DNA of 9,101 bases from a bacterium (GCA_018652925.1 JABIBH010000076.1:1-9101); one strand, 5' to 3'. Shown: positions 1 to 7,128, numbered from the stretch's first letter. Numbers and translations are program-made. The notes: generated from the letters alone by a model not told the origin.

Positions 1-1597
1 AACGTCTTCCTTTATCGCCATAATCCTTCCTCCGAGCAGGATTGCGATACAATTCAAGAATTGCATCACGCACCTCTTCGACAGATCCACTTCCAACACA
101 GATCCCAGCTCCAAATCCACTCATCCCATAAGAAAGCTCAGTCCCAAAAGTCGTTACAACCGGCAGTCCAAATTTCATCATTTCGAGTAGGCGATTCCGC
201 GATCCCGTCAAAGTACCGAGACAGCGACGATCAACATTCAATCCCACATCGGTCTCCCTATATAAATAAGGAATGTGCTTTGCCGGAACCCAACCCAAAA
301 ATTTGAATCGATCCCTATATCGCGAAAGCCCAACCAACTCTTTAAATTTCAAAAATGTTTTATTAGCCCCCTCTTCTTCATCACTCAATCCCCCGGTAGA
401 GATGAAATAAATATCACGTGTCGAACGCCCCGATCCTGTCGAACGCCCCGAACGTGCGGCGGAAGATCGTAAAGAATGAGCAGCCCGGCTATCGTCATCA
501 GAATCTCCCGACCCAGAATCCATAGGCTCATCCCCAACCTCAGCCATAGCCGCTTCCACTCCTTTAAACAAAGTTTCTTCATCAACCCAAGCCGAATAAC
601 TTCCAAGCCACAAAATAACAAACGCATTCGAAGGAATATCAGCTCCACTATAAGACGACGGTCCTCGGAAATATCTCAAACCAGAATCCTCAACCTCCTC
701 AAGACCTCCAGCCGACCAAGCTCTGTCCGCAGACGGTGAGTTACGAACCGTGCGTACAATTTTTTCAATCCGATCCGACTTGAAATCTTCCAAACCATTT
801 TCAATCGTCACAACAAACTCGCGATCAAATTCATAAGCACCCATCTTTTTCATCATCGCCAATTCTCCAACTACAGTATATTTTTGAGCTTCAGACACGA
901 CCGAAATAAAATCCGCACGAGCCAGTACATTTTCCTCAAGCCGTAAGTAGCTGCCAAGCCTTCGATCATTTCGCGTCTTGTAAGCGTCGATTTGAGCCTT
1001 TGCCATAGTCCAACCCGCCATATCCGCCCAAAACACACAATCAAACCTCATACGACTCAAAACATTACAAACATCCAAATTCACTCCAATAATCACATCG
1101 GGTTTATGCTCATCGATGATCGATTGCAAAGTCCCATATAAAGAGGAGTCGTTTTCAGAAATCTGATGATGAATAAAATTCGCACCATATTTATAATCTT
1201 TTCTTAATAAACTTTCTCGGGTCACTTTTGCGTCAGCGCCAGCTCCAGAACCAGCCGCCCCGTCCGAGCCGCCATCCGCAAACCCAAGCGATGCTTGTGT
1301 CCCAACCTCAGGTTCCAGATCTTCATCGTCATAACAATCATCCACAGCGATCGTAACCAATCTCAAATCAAGTCCACTTCGAGGAACCATCTTCGATAAA
1401 ACACGCCCGTTCCTAGATCCATCTTCACCTGCCGAGCTGCCGGCCATCGAGCCGCTGGTCGAACCAGCAGCCGAACCATTCGTCATTCCTCCGGTCAACG
1501 CCTTTACAAATTGCCAAGTACGCAAACCTTCAGAAGGTCTTTTTTTTACATTGTCATCCGGCAACGGAGCATTCCCCACAAGCAGCACTCTTTTCAT
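1..1597 (-). CDS. GT-B family (GT4-like) glycosyltransferase, 3' end cut by window edge
   Basis: This frame is open without a stop from an ATG at 1597 to the left edge: 532 codons, C-terminus missing. The N-terminus (MKRVLLVGNAPLPDDN) is a Rossmann beta strand and loop. Later landmarks follow GT4 order: FDCVFWAD (185-192), ADFISVVSEAQ (228-238), TIENGLEDF (264-272, the NG linker between the two Rossmann halves), FVILWLGSYSAW (326-337, first strand of the C-terminal half), FLGWVP and YRETDVGL (about 433-453), and GSRNRLLEMMKFGLPVVTT ending near 482, with E472 where GT4 enzymes contact the sugar nucleotide. Such enzymes transfer a sugar from a nucleotide donor in the cytoplasm; donor and acceptor cannot be read here. 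Three low-complexity Gly/Ser/Ala/Asp-rich inserts (about 36-64, 96-124 and 360-396) make it longer than the usual 350-420 residues. No Shine-Dalgarno precedes the start. It is divergent from the S-layer gene, so a role in surface glycosylation is plausible but inferred. Confidence 0.85.
   Translation of the reverse strand, partial: MKRVLLVGNAPLPDDNVKKRPSEGLRTWQFVKALTGGMTNGSAAGSTSGSMAGSSAGEDGSRNGRVLSKMVPRSGLDLRLVTIAVDDCYDDEDLEPEVGTQASLGFADGGSDGAAGSGAGADAKVTRESLLRKDYKYGANFIHHQISENDSSLYGTLQSIIDEHKPDVIIGVNLDVCNVLSRMRFDCVFWADMAGWTMAKAQIDAYKTRNDRRLGSYLRLEENVLARADFISVVSEAQKYTVVGELAMMKKMGAYEFDREFVVTIENGLEDFKSDRIEKIVRTVRNSPSADRAWSAGGLEEVEDSGLRYFRGPSSYSGADIPSNAFVILWLGSYSAWVDEETLFKGVEAAMAEVGDEPMDSGSGDSDDDSRAAHSLRSSAARSGRSTGSGRSTRDIYFISTGGLSDEEEGANKTFLKFKELVGLSRYRDRFKFLGWVPAKHIPYLYRETDVGLNVDRRCLGTLTGSRNRLLEMMKFGLPVVTTFGTELSYGMSGFGAGICVGSGSVEEVRDAILELYRNPARRKDYGDKGRR
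419..451. repeat. 15-nt direct repeat within a glycosyltransferase insert
   Basis: TGTCGAACGCCCCGA occurs at 419-433 and again at 437-451, an offset of exactly 18 nt. On the coding (minus) strand this is a six-residue in-frame duplication that gives SGRSTG followed by SGRST. It lies inside the third low-complexity insert and is recent enough to be identical at the DNA level. Confidence 0.7.
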
Positions 1598-1634
1598 TTT
1601 GGTCAATTAAGGCTCTAAAAAACACACTGAACCA

Positions 1635-1664
1635 ATTATAAAACAAAAATTAGGAATATGTAAA
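1635..1664 (-). promoter_or_regulatory. Sigma70-type promoter for the glycosyltransferase
   Basis: On the minus strand a -35 TTTACA (1664-1659, five of six consensus bases) and a perfect -10 TATAAT (1640-1635) are separated by 18 bp. Transcription would start near 1628, leaving a leader of about 30 nt before the ATG at 1597. That leader shows no Shine-Dalgarno motif. Confidence 0.6.
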
Positions 1665-1666
1665 TA

Positions 1667-1835
1667 CCCAAACACTCAAAATCCCAAACAACAACAACGA
1701 AGCAAAGTCAAACCCACCATCTATTAGAAAAATCCAAACCCAAAATCACAAAACAAATCGAAAAAAGTCAACCACCAAAACAAAAAGCATAACAAAGACA
1801 CAACACGAAAATATGTCACCTAGAAATACGAAACA
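1667..1835. other. A/C-rich, T-poor low-complexity spacer
   Basis: This non-coding tract is strongly skewed on the plus strand. By hand count, 101 of the 120 bases from 1681 to 1800 are A or C. It contains no open frame of note, hairpin or regular tandem period. It lies upstream of both divergent promoters. It could be relaxed intergenic sequence shaped by strand-specific mutation bias, or an unstructured upstream element; the sequence does not decide. Confidence 0.6.
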
Positions 1836-1904
1836 TTGAACCCCTCATCTAGTTGTATTTTGCGAACGTCTCGCTAGGAATTCTAACCTGAAAAACACAA
1901 TAAA

Positions 1905-1932
1905 GTCGCGTAAACCTAGGTACATGCGCGAC
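1905..1932. repeat. Inverted repeat GTCGCG...CGCGAC in the divergent spacer
   Basis: A perfect 6-bp GC-rich inverted repeat (1905-1910 and 1927-1932) flanks a 16-nt centre that contains the palindrome CCTAGG. A G-T and an A-T pair could extend the stem inward. It stands out in an AT-rich spacer. It could be an operator for a dimeric regulator or an RNA stem-loop; no family can be assigned. Confidence 0.35.
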
Positions 1933-1998
1933 CAAAATAGCGCAATTATGAACAGGATAAATAATTGACGCTAACAGGTACATTTGGTAAATTTCCCG

Positions 1999-2026
1999 TT
2001 GACCTGAATTGTACTAGCAATATAGA
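1999..2026 (+). promoter_or_regulatory. Candidate distal promoter toward the S-layer gene
   Basis: TTGACC (1999-2004, five of six matches to the -35 consensus) is followed after 16 bp by TATAGA (2021-2026, four of six matches to the -10). A start near 2033 would give the S-layer mRNA a leader of roughly 460 nt containing all the hairpins listed between 2044 and 2445. It is a sequence match only, and a competing candidate exists at 2183-2211. Confidence 0.3.
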
Positions 2027-2043
2027 CGCGATAGTCGAAAAAG

Positions 2044-2059
2044 TGGCTTGTGTAAGCCA
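2044..2059. other. Stem-loop TGGCTT-GTGT-AAGCCA
   Basis: A perfect 6-bp stem with a 4-nt loop. On the minus strand it is followed by C and then TTTTT, so it resembles a weak intrinsic terminator for leftward transcription. On the plus strand it would be the first hairpin of a long leader if the promoter at 1999-2026 is used. Confidence 0.4.
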
Positions 2060-2087
2060 AAAATACGCACAAAGGGGATCAGTAAAA

Positions 2088-2104
2088 AGCTGTTTTTAAC
2101 AGCT
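2088..2104. other. Stem-loop AGCTGTT-TTT-AACAGCT
   Basis: A perfect 7-bp stem with a 3-nt loop. Read on the minus strand, the stem runs directly into TTTTT, an intrinsic-terminator-like arrangement for transcripts coming from the S-layer side. No minus-strand gene is recognised upstream to need it, so it may instead be a leader hairpin on the plus strand. Confidence 0.4.
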
Positions 2105-2182
2105 CATATGCTGTAATAATCCGCGAAATACCGCTTGTAGACTAACAGAACTAAAATCGCAGAATACGGAGTAGACACAAAG

Positions 2183-2211
2183 TAGACATACGAAACCTTT
2201 ATATATATAGA
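2183..2211 (+). promoter_or_regulatory. Candidate proximal promoter toward the S-layer gene
   Basis: TAGACA (2183-2188, five of six -35 matches) and TATAGA (2206-2211, four of six) are 17 bp apart, in a run of TA dinucleotides. The -35 sits in one of three copies of GTAGAC (2137-2142, 2171-2176, 2182-2187), the last two exactly 11 bp apart. Use of this promoter would still leave a leader of about 270 nt carrying the GC-rich hairpins. Confidence 0.3.
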
Positions 2212-2229
2212 TCTTTGACAACTAGGGGA

Positions 2230-2400
2230 TAAGAGCGATGCTCGCCGGCGGTGAGCGAAAGGAAGAAATAGAGTAAATAGATGTAACCAATGCTTCGCAC
2301 AGCATGGATGTGCGATCACGAGATTCAGTCATTGATAGCTGACTCTAGTGATGGATGGCCGCAAGGCCGATCCAATTAAAGGTTTCCTTACCTTTATCAA
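2230..2400 (+). other. Dense stem-loop region: structured S-layer mRNA leader or unrecognised RNA
   Basis: Four hairpins follow in close succession. First, GCTCGCC (2240-2246) pairs with GGTGAGC (2250-2256) over a 3-nt loop with one G-U pair. Second, TCGCAC (2295-2300) pairs with GTGCGA (2310-2315). Third, GGATGGCC (2353-2360) pairs with GGCC (2365-2368) and ATCC (2370-2373) around a GCAA GNRA-type tetraloop with one bulged G. Fourth, TAAAGGT (2377-2383) pairs with ACCTTTA (2390-2396) over a 6-nt loop. A 5-bp AGTCA/TGACT pair (2327-2344) lies between. It was compared by eye with tmRNA, RNase P RNA, SRP RNA and common riboswitches and did not match. A long stable leader is known for S-layer mRNAs, which makes that the favoured reading. 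The strand is inferred from the downstream gene. Confidence 0.45.
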
Positions 2401-2402
2401 TC

Positions 2403-2445
2403 AGTTTTATTCCTCGTTCCGTTTAACAAAAAACAGAATAAAACT
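2403..2445 (+). repeat. 10-bp perfect inverted repeat upstream of the S-layer start
   Basis: AGTTTTATTC (2403-2412) and its exact complement GAATAAAACT (2436-2445) are separated by 23 nt and end 46 nt before the S-layer ATG. It could be the last hairpin of the leader or a protein-binding site. The flanks do not extend the complementarity. Confidence 0.5.
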
Positions 2446-2491
2446 TTAATATATATCAAATATTCAAAAATTATCCTTAACCCGCGAATTT

Positions 2492-5400
2492 ATGGACAGT
2501 ATTCGTAGGGCAATTGCGACGTTTTCGATCGTTGCAATTCTCTCGTCATTCGTGGTGTCAACGGCTTCAGCAGCTTCTTTTGGAGATGTTGCAGCAGACG
2601 ACTATTACTACGACGCAGTTGAGTCGCTAGTAGCAGACGGAATTGTTGACCCAGGTGACACTTATAATCCGGCAACTGGTCTGACCAGAGCTTTAGCAGC
2701 TAAGTACCTAGTAATGGGTGCTGGTTGGGAGGTAACAACTCACACTGAAGCTACTTTCACAGACGTGCCAACAACTCATCCACAATTTGACCTAATTGAG
2801 ACCGCTGTTGATCACGGTTTCATGAACGGATATGGTGGAGACCTAGCAGGAATGTTCGGTCCTAGCGACGTTGTAAATAGAGCAGATTTCTCAAAGATGG
2901 CTGTTGCAGCTTTCGAACTTCCTGAATACACTCCAGCTACTGCAACTTTCTCAGACGTAGCAACTGACGCATACTACTTTATGTCTGTTGAAACTGCTGC
3001 TAAATACGAAGTTGTTAGTGGATACGGAGGAGCTATGGCTGGAATGTTCGGACCTGCTGATACAATCAACAGGGCTGACGGAGCTATGCTAGTTAACAAC
3101 GCTCAAACAGCTGATCTTACAGAAGATCCTGCTGATGACGGCGACGACGACGATGATGACGAACCAGATACAGTTTACGAAGGTGACCTTGAGGTTACTC
3201 TTTCAGATGACTCTCCAGATCCAGATACACTTCCTAACGGAGCAACTTCAGTTCCTGTAGCTAAGTGGGACTTCACAGCAGGTGATGGTGATGCTGAACT
3301 AGATAGACTTATTGTTCACACATATGGTGTAACATCTCTACCTACAACGCACAGCCTTTACATCTACGACGGAGTAGACAGGCTAACATCAGGAAAGAGT
3401 GTAAACAGCTCTACAAACCAAGTAACTTTCAACAACCTAGGTATAGAAATTGAAGACGGAGACACTTTGACTCTTACTTTGAAACTAGACACAGGTACTG
3501 TTGCAACTTCAACAGAAGCAGCTTTCGAACTGGAAGATGTTGATGCTGTTGACGCTGGTGACGCTGAAATCGACGGAGACTTCCCACTTCGAGCAGGAGT
3601 ATGGACTCTCTCTACAATTTCTGCAGGTACAGTTCTTATTGAAAAGAACGGTACAATCACAAGCCCAAAAGTTGGAGAAGACGACGTTACAATTGCTAAG
3701 TTCAAAATTGGAGCTTCCGTAGAAGCAGCAGAAATTGAACAAATTGGACTTCTTATAACAGGTACAGTCTCAAACGATGCAGTTGAAAACCTAGAACTTT
3801 ATGTTTCTGGAGAAGATGATCCAATTGCAACAGTTGATGGTTTGAACGCAAAAGACCTAGCTGTATTTGTACTTGATACTCCTTACGACATCGTGAAAGG
3901 AGATACAAAGAGCTTCACAATGAAAGGCGACTTCAACACTGGTCGTTCAGCTGACACTGTACTAGTATACGTTGACGAAACTACAGACATAGTTGCGATC
4001 GGCGGAACATACGGTTACGGAATGGCGGTAACAACCAATACTGCAACTTCAGGATACGATGGTGTGACAAATGCTTGTACTTCAGCTGCTGGAACATGTT
4101 CTTACTCTGTTCTAGAAGGAGGAGACGTTACTGTAACATCTTCAGGTCCTTCTGCGGATGATGTTGGTATAGGTGAAGACGATGTAGTTTTGATGAACTT
4201 CTCAATCACATCTGTTTCAGACATCACAGTCAAGAACTTGCCAATAATGTTGATGACAAATGGATCAGGATATGGTGATGATGGGTTAATCTCTGATGGT
4301 TTAGATGATGGAGCTACTACTACTACTGGTGATGCAGCTAATTATACAGACATCAAGATTATCAACGTAGACACAGGTTCTACATTGATGGGACCAATCG
4401 ACTCAGACGTATTGAATACTTCAGCTTACGCAGGAACAGTAGCTGATAATACAGATGATGATGGTTTCTACCTATTCACAGACGAATTCGACATGGATGC
4501 TGGTGAAGAGCTAAACCTAGCTTTGACAGTTGACGTTGCTAATCTTGCTGGATTAGCTACAGGTACAATCTACGGAGCTATACAGCTTGGAGGTACGTAC
4601 CCACAAATGAAAGATGTGAATAACAAGACAGTTACAAATTCTTCATCTCTTGTTCCTACGGCAAGTATCACAGGTAAAACAATGACTACTGCTTTGCCAT
4701 CTCTTACAACAGCTTTGGCTGCTGTGCCAGTAGCAGGGGCTACAACACAGGTTAAGGGTCAACAAGATGTAGAGTTCGTAGGTATCACTGCATCATGTGG
4801 GGCTGCTTCAGATTGTAAACTTACCGACATTGCTTTGGTAGGATACTACGACACAGATGATGATCAAGTTTTCGCTGCAGGAGTAGAAACACAATACGTT
4901 AACGCTTCTGTAGGTAGTGTATGGATTGTAAACGGTGACGGAGAAGAAGTTGCACCAGCAAAAGCCGTTCAAAGTGATGGAGCTGTTACTTATGACAGTC
5001 TTACTTATGAAATGGAAGCAGGTGAAACAGACATCTTCTACGTAATGGGAGATCTATCTTCTAATGCTGTTGCAACTGACTACGTTGCATTCAGTATGAT
5101 AACTGCAGGAATATCTTTTGAAGATGACGATGGTACTACTAGGACATCTACAGGTGCTGTAAATGGTACTACTGATGCAACAACATATGTTCTTATGTCA
5201 GCTGGAGGTTCATTGACAATTGCTGTTGACGCATCTACTGCAAAAGAAGATATCGTAATCGCAGGAGCTTCAGACCAAGAAATTAGTAAATACAAGTTCA
5301 CTACTACTGACGAGCCGTTTACCGTTAAATCTCTATCGATTAACGCTAGACAAGCAGTCGCAGGAACAATAGAGGATATTGACGCTGCAGACCTTGGTGC

Positions 5401-7042
5401 TTACGATAACAACATTTCTTCTATTACAATTTCTTATGTAAATAGTGATGGAGATACAGAAACTAAGTCAGGTTACTTGAGTAGTGGTACTGCTGACTTC
5501 TCAGGAATGGACATGTTCATCGACAAAGATGATGATGCAGTTCTAACAGTTTACGCAGACCTAAATACTATCTCAAATGGTGCTACACAAGCAGAATACG
5601 TAGACCTGAATATTGCATTCAACGACTTCGAAGCTCTAGCAGAATCAAGTGGTGGAACATACAACGCTGACAAGCTTGATGAGGATGTTGCTGCAACATC
5701 AGATCTAGATTTTGGAACAATCACATGGATTGATTCAGCTTACGACACAGATACTGAAACTACGACAGGAGCCTTAGGAGCTTCAATGGCATTGAGTATC
5801 GACACAGGGACAGTAACAGGACTGCCCGTTGGTACATTATTGTTCATTGATGCGGGTGCGACAGGTGCTTATGTAGACACTGCTGATTCTCTATTCGTTA
5901 CAACTGCTGCATGGAGCACAACAGTTCCAACAGTAACAGTTCTTGGAAACGATGACGCAACTCTAGCTACTGGTTTGAACGTTTACTTTGCACTTCCAGG
6001 TACAGGTTACCTAACTGCGGCTAAACAAATGCACGTTTACGAAACTAAACCAACTGTAACTCTTGCAACTGATTCTCCATCAGGAGACGTTTCTATGAGT
6101 TCAGCTGACACAGTATTCAAATTTGTTGTGGCAGCTAACGCTCAAGAAAAAGTTCAGATCAGACAAGAATCTGGTACCCTAAGATATGATGCTGATACAG
6201 ATAACTGGGCAACCGTTGGAATGGCAGTTAGTATTAGTACATCAGTATTGGCAGAAGGTACTGCATCAGTCACTGCAACTGAGGATGCAATTTCAGCTGA
6301 CACTGATTACGCATACTACGACACAGGAGCAGCATCAGCAGGTCTTGAAGGTTACGCATCTGTTAGCTTCTGGGTAAAGAGTACTGCAGCTAAAGCATCT
6401 GGAGACATACAGTGGTGTATGGACGGTGCTACAGACATGACAGCAGCGTGTGATGAGGTCCTTGAAATAGGTGCTCTTACTGCTAACACATGGACTTATG
6501 TAACACTGGCATGTAGTGCCTCAGTATGTGGAAATTCTGGTACTAGATACATCGGTGTAAACATCGAAGCTAATCCGGATAATAACAACGTAATCTACAT
6601 CGACGATATCAGATTCCACGCGGCTACAGATATTAATGACAAGATCAGAGTTACACTTGCTTCTGATGCAAGTATGACTACTACAGCAGATAACATCCGA
6701 GCTTTATTGAAAGAGGATGGTTCAACTGTAGCTGAAGGAGGTATCAATATGTCATCAGCTTCGGCAGGAACTATTGATTTCTTCCCATACACTACAGACT
6801 ACACAGACATTGATATTGAGAAAGGAGCTTCAAAGACCTTCTCTGTAGTTTTGAACACTTCTGAACTTATAACTGATCAAGCTGGTGTTGACGACAAGTT
6901 GACTCCAAGTATCCTACTTGGAACAGCAACTAACGGAACAGTATCAGACGGAAGTTTCAAATGGTATGACACTAATGCACAGGTTACATGGCTTGGAAAA
7001 GTAAGTAACTCAACATTCAATGGTGATACATTGAAGTACTAG
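2492..7042 (+). CDS. Large S-layer protein with three SLH domains and beta-sandwich repeats
   Basis: This 1,516-residue secreted surface protein starts with a signal peptide (MDSIRR, hydrophobic core, ASA/A near 25-28). Three SLH domains follow at about 30-80, 89-143 and 153-208; the last two share a GYGG..AGMFGP.D..NRAD motif. SLH domains anchor proteins to secondary cell-wall polymers. An Asp-rich linker (about 212-227) leads to a long body of roughly six diverged beta-sandwich units beginning near 231, 379, 543, 728, 905 and 1187. The last unit is interrupted at about 1229-1380 by a jelly-roll resembling carbohydrate-binding modules (YASVSFWVKS, NTWTYVTLAC, VIYIDDIRF). All eight cysteines fall in four close pairs. 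Size and composition suit a main S-layer subunit. Asn, Asp, Tyr and Phe often use C-ending codons, and the stop is a tandem TAG TAA, both usual in abundant proteins. No Shine-Dalgarno is seen; the signal peptide fixes the start. A terminator ends the unit. Confidence 0.9.
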   Translation: MDSIRRAIATFSIVAILSSFVVSTASAASFGDVAADDYYYDAVESLVADGIVDPGDTYNPATGLTRALAAKYLVMGAGWEVTTHTEATFTDVPTTHPQFDLIETAVDHGFMNGYGGDLAGMFGPSDVVNRADFSKMAVAAFELPEYTPATATFSDVATDAYYFMSVETAAKYEVVSGYGGAMAGMFGPADTINRADGAMLVNNAQTADLTEDPADDGDDDDDDEPDTVYEGDLEVTLSDDSPDPDTLPNGATSVPVAKWDFTAGDGDAELDRLIVHTYGVTSLPTTHSLYIYDGVDRLTSGKSVNSSTNQVTFNNLGIEIEDGDTLTLTLKLDTGTVATSTEAAFELEDVDAVDAGDAEIDGDFPLRAGVWTLSTISAGTVLIEKNGTITSPKVGEDDVTIAKFKIGASVEAAEIEQIGLLITGTVSNDAVENLELYVSGEDDPIATVDGLNAKDLAVFVLDTPYDIVKGDTKSFTMKGDFNTGRSADTVLVYVDETTDIVAIGGTYGYGMAVTTNTATSGYDGVTNACTSAAGTCSYSVLEGGDVTVTSSGPSADDVGIGEDDVVLMNFSITSVSDITVKNLPIMLMTNGSGYGDDGLISDGLDDGATTTTGDAANYTDIKIINVDTGSTLMGPIDSDVLNTSAYAGTVADNTDDDGFYLFTDEFDMDAGEELNLALTVDVANLAGLATGTIYGAIQLGGTYPQMKDVNNKTVTNSSSLVPTASITGKTMTTALPSLTTALAAVPVAGATTQVKGQQDVEFVGITASCGAASDCKLTDIALVGYYDTDDDQVFAAGVETQYVNASVGSVWIVNGDGEEVAPAKAVQSDGAVTYDSLTYEMEAGETDIFYVMGDLSSNAVATDYVAFSMITAGISFEDDDGTTRTSTGAVNGTTDATTYVLMSAGGSLTIAVDASTAKEDIVIAGASDQEISKYKFTTTDEPFTVKSLSINARQAVAGTIEDIDAADLGAYDNNISSITISYVNSDGDTETKSGYLSSGTADFSGMDMFIDKDDDAVLTVYADLNTISNGATQAEYVDLNIAFNDFEALAESSGGTYNADKLDEDVAATSDLDFGTITWIDSAYDTDTETTTGALGASMALSIDTGTVTGLPVGTLLFIDAGATGAYVDTADSLFVTTAAWSTTVPTVTVLGNDDATLATGLNVYFALPGTGYLTAAKQMHVYETKPTVTLATDSPSGDVSMSSADTVFKFVVAANAQEKVQIRQESGTLRYDADTDNWATVGMAVSISTSVLAEGTASVTATEDAISADTDYAYYDTGAASAGLEGYASVSFWVKSTAAKASGDIQWCMDGATDMTAACDEVLEIGALTANTWTYVTLACSASVCGNSGTRYIGVNIEANPDNNNVIYIDDIRFHAATDINDKIRVTLASDASMTTTADNIRALLKEDGSTVAEGGINMSSASAGTIDFFPYTTDYTDIDIEKGASKTFSVVLNTSELITDQAGVDDKLTPSILLGTATNGTVSDGSFKWYDTNAQVTWLGKVSNSTFNGDTLKY

Positions 7043-7093
7043 TAATTACCTTATGAAGATTACAGTGTAAGAATAAGAGTATAGCGAAAATAT

Positions 7094-7128
7094 AAAAAAC
7101 CCCACTCATCCGAGTGGGGTTTTTTTTT
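7094..7128 (+). terminator. Strong intrinsic terminator after the S-layer gene
   Basis: CCCCACTC (7100-7107) pairs perfectly with GAGTGGGG (7112-7119) around a 4-nt loop, followed by nine T (7120-7128). Six A (7094-7099) precede the stem, so it could also terminate leftward transcription. It lies 57 bp beyond the stop and separates the S-layer gene from the downstream unit. Confidence 0.92.

Noticed and set aside
61..739. Short frames at 61-306, 275-472 and 476-739 (plus) and 385-648 (minus)
   Set aside because: All overlap the long glycosyltransferase frame on the minus strand, which has clear GT-B motifs throughout. These are shadows.
2215..2243. Consensus -35 TTGACA at 2215-2220 as the S-layer promoter
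   Set aside because: No -10-like hexamer lies 16-18 bp downstream; that position falls on the GC-rich hairpin at 2238-2256.
2104..2319. A 71-codon minus-strand frame in the spacer upstream of the S-layer gene
   Set aside because: Its hydrophobic, Cys/Tyr-rich composition lacks domain features. It spans the hairpin region and has no promoter or ribosome-binding signal. It is most likely a chance frame.
2033..2400. tmRNA, RNase P RNA, SRP RNA or a known riboswitch in the structured spacer
   Set aside because: No CCACCA end or tmRNA tag frame, no RNase P P4 core, no SRP domain IV motif (GGAAG appears alone and out of context) and no riboswitch core could be found by eye. A covariance-model scan would be decisive.
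4313..4329. Short ACT triplet run in the S-layer gene as a phase-variation tract
   Set aside because: A triplet repeat cannot shift the frame; it only encodes a short Thr run in a Thr-rich linker.
2492..7042. Recoded UGA (genetic code 25), as in Gracilibacteria
   Set aside because: There is no in-frame TGA in any of the four genes, and glycine is encoded by GGN throughout. Two genes end in TAG or TAA and the other two run off the window.
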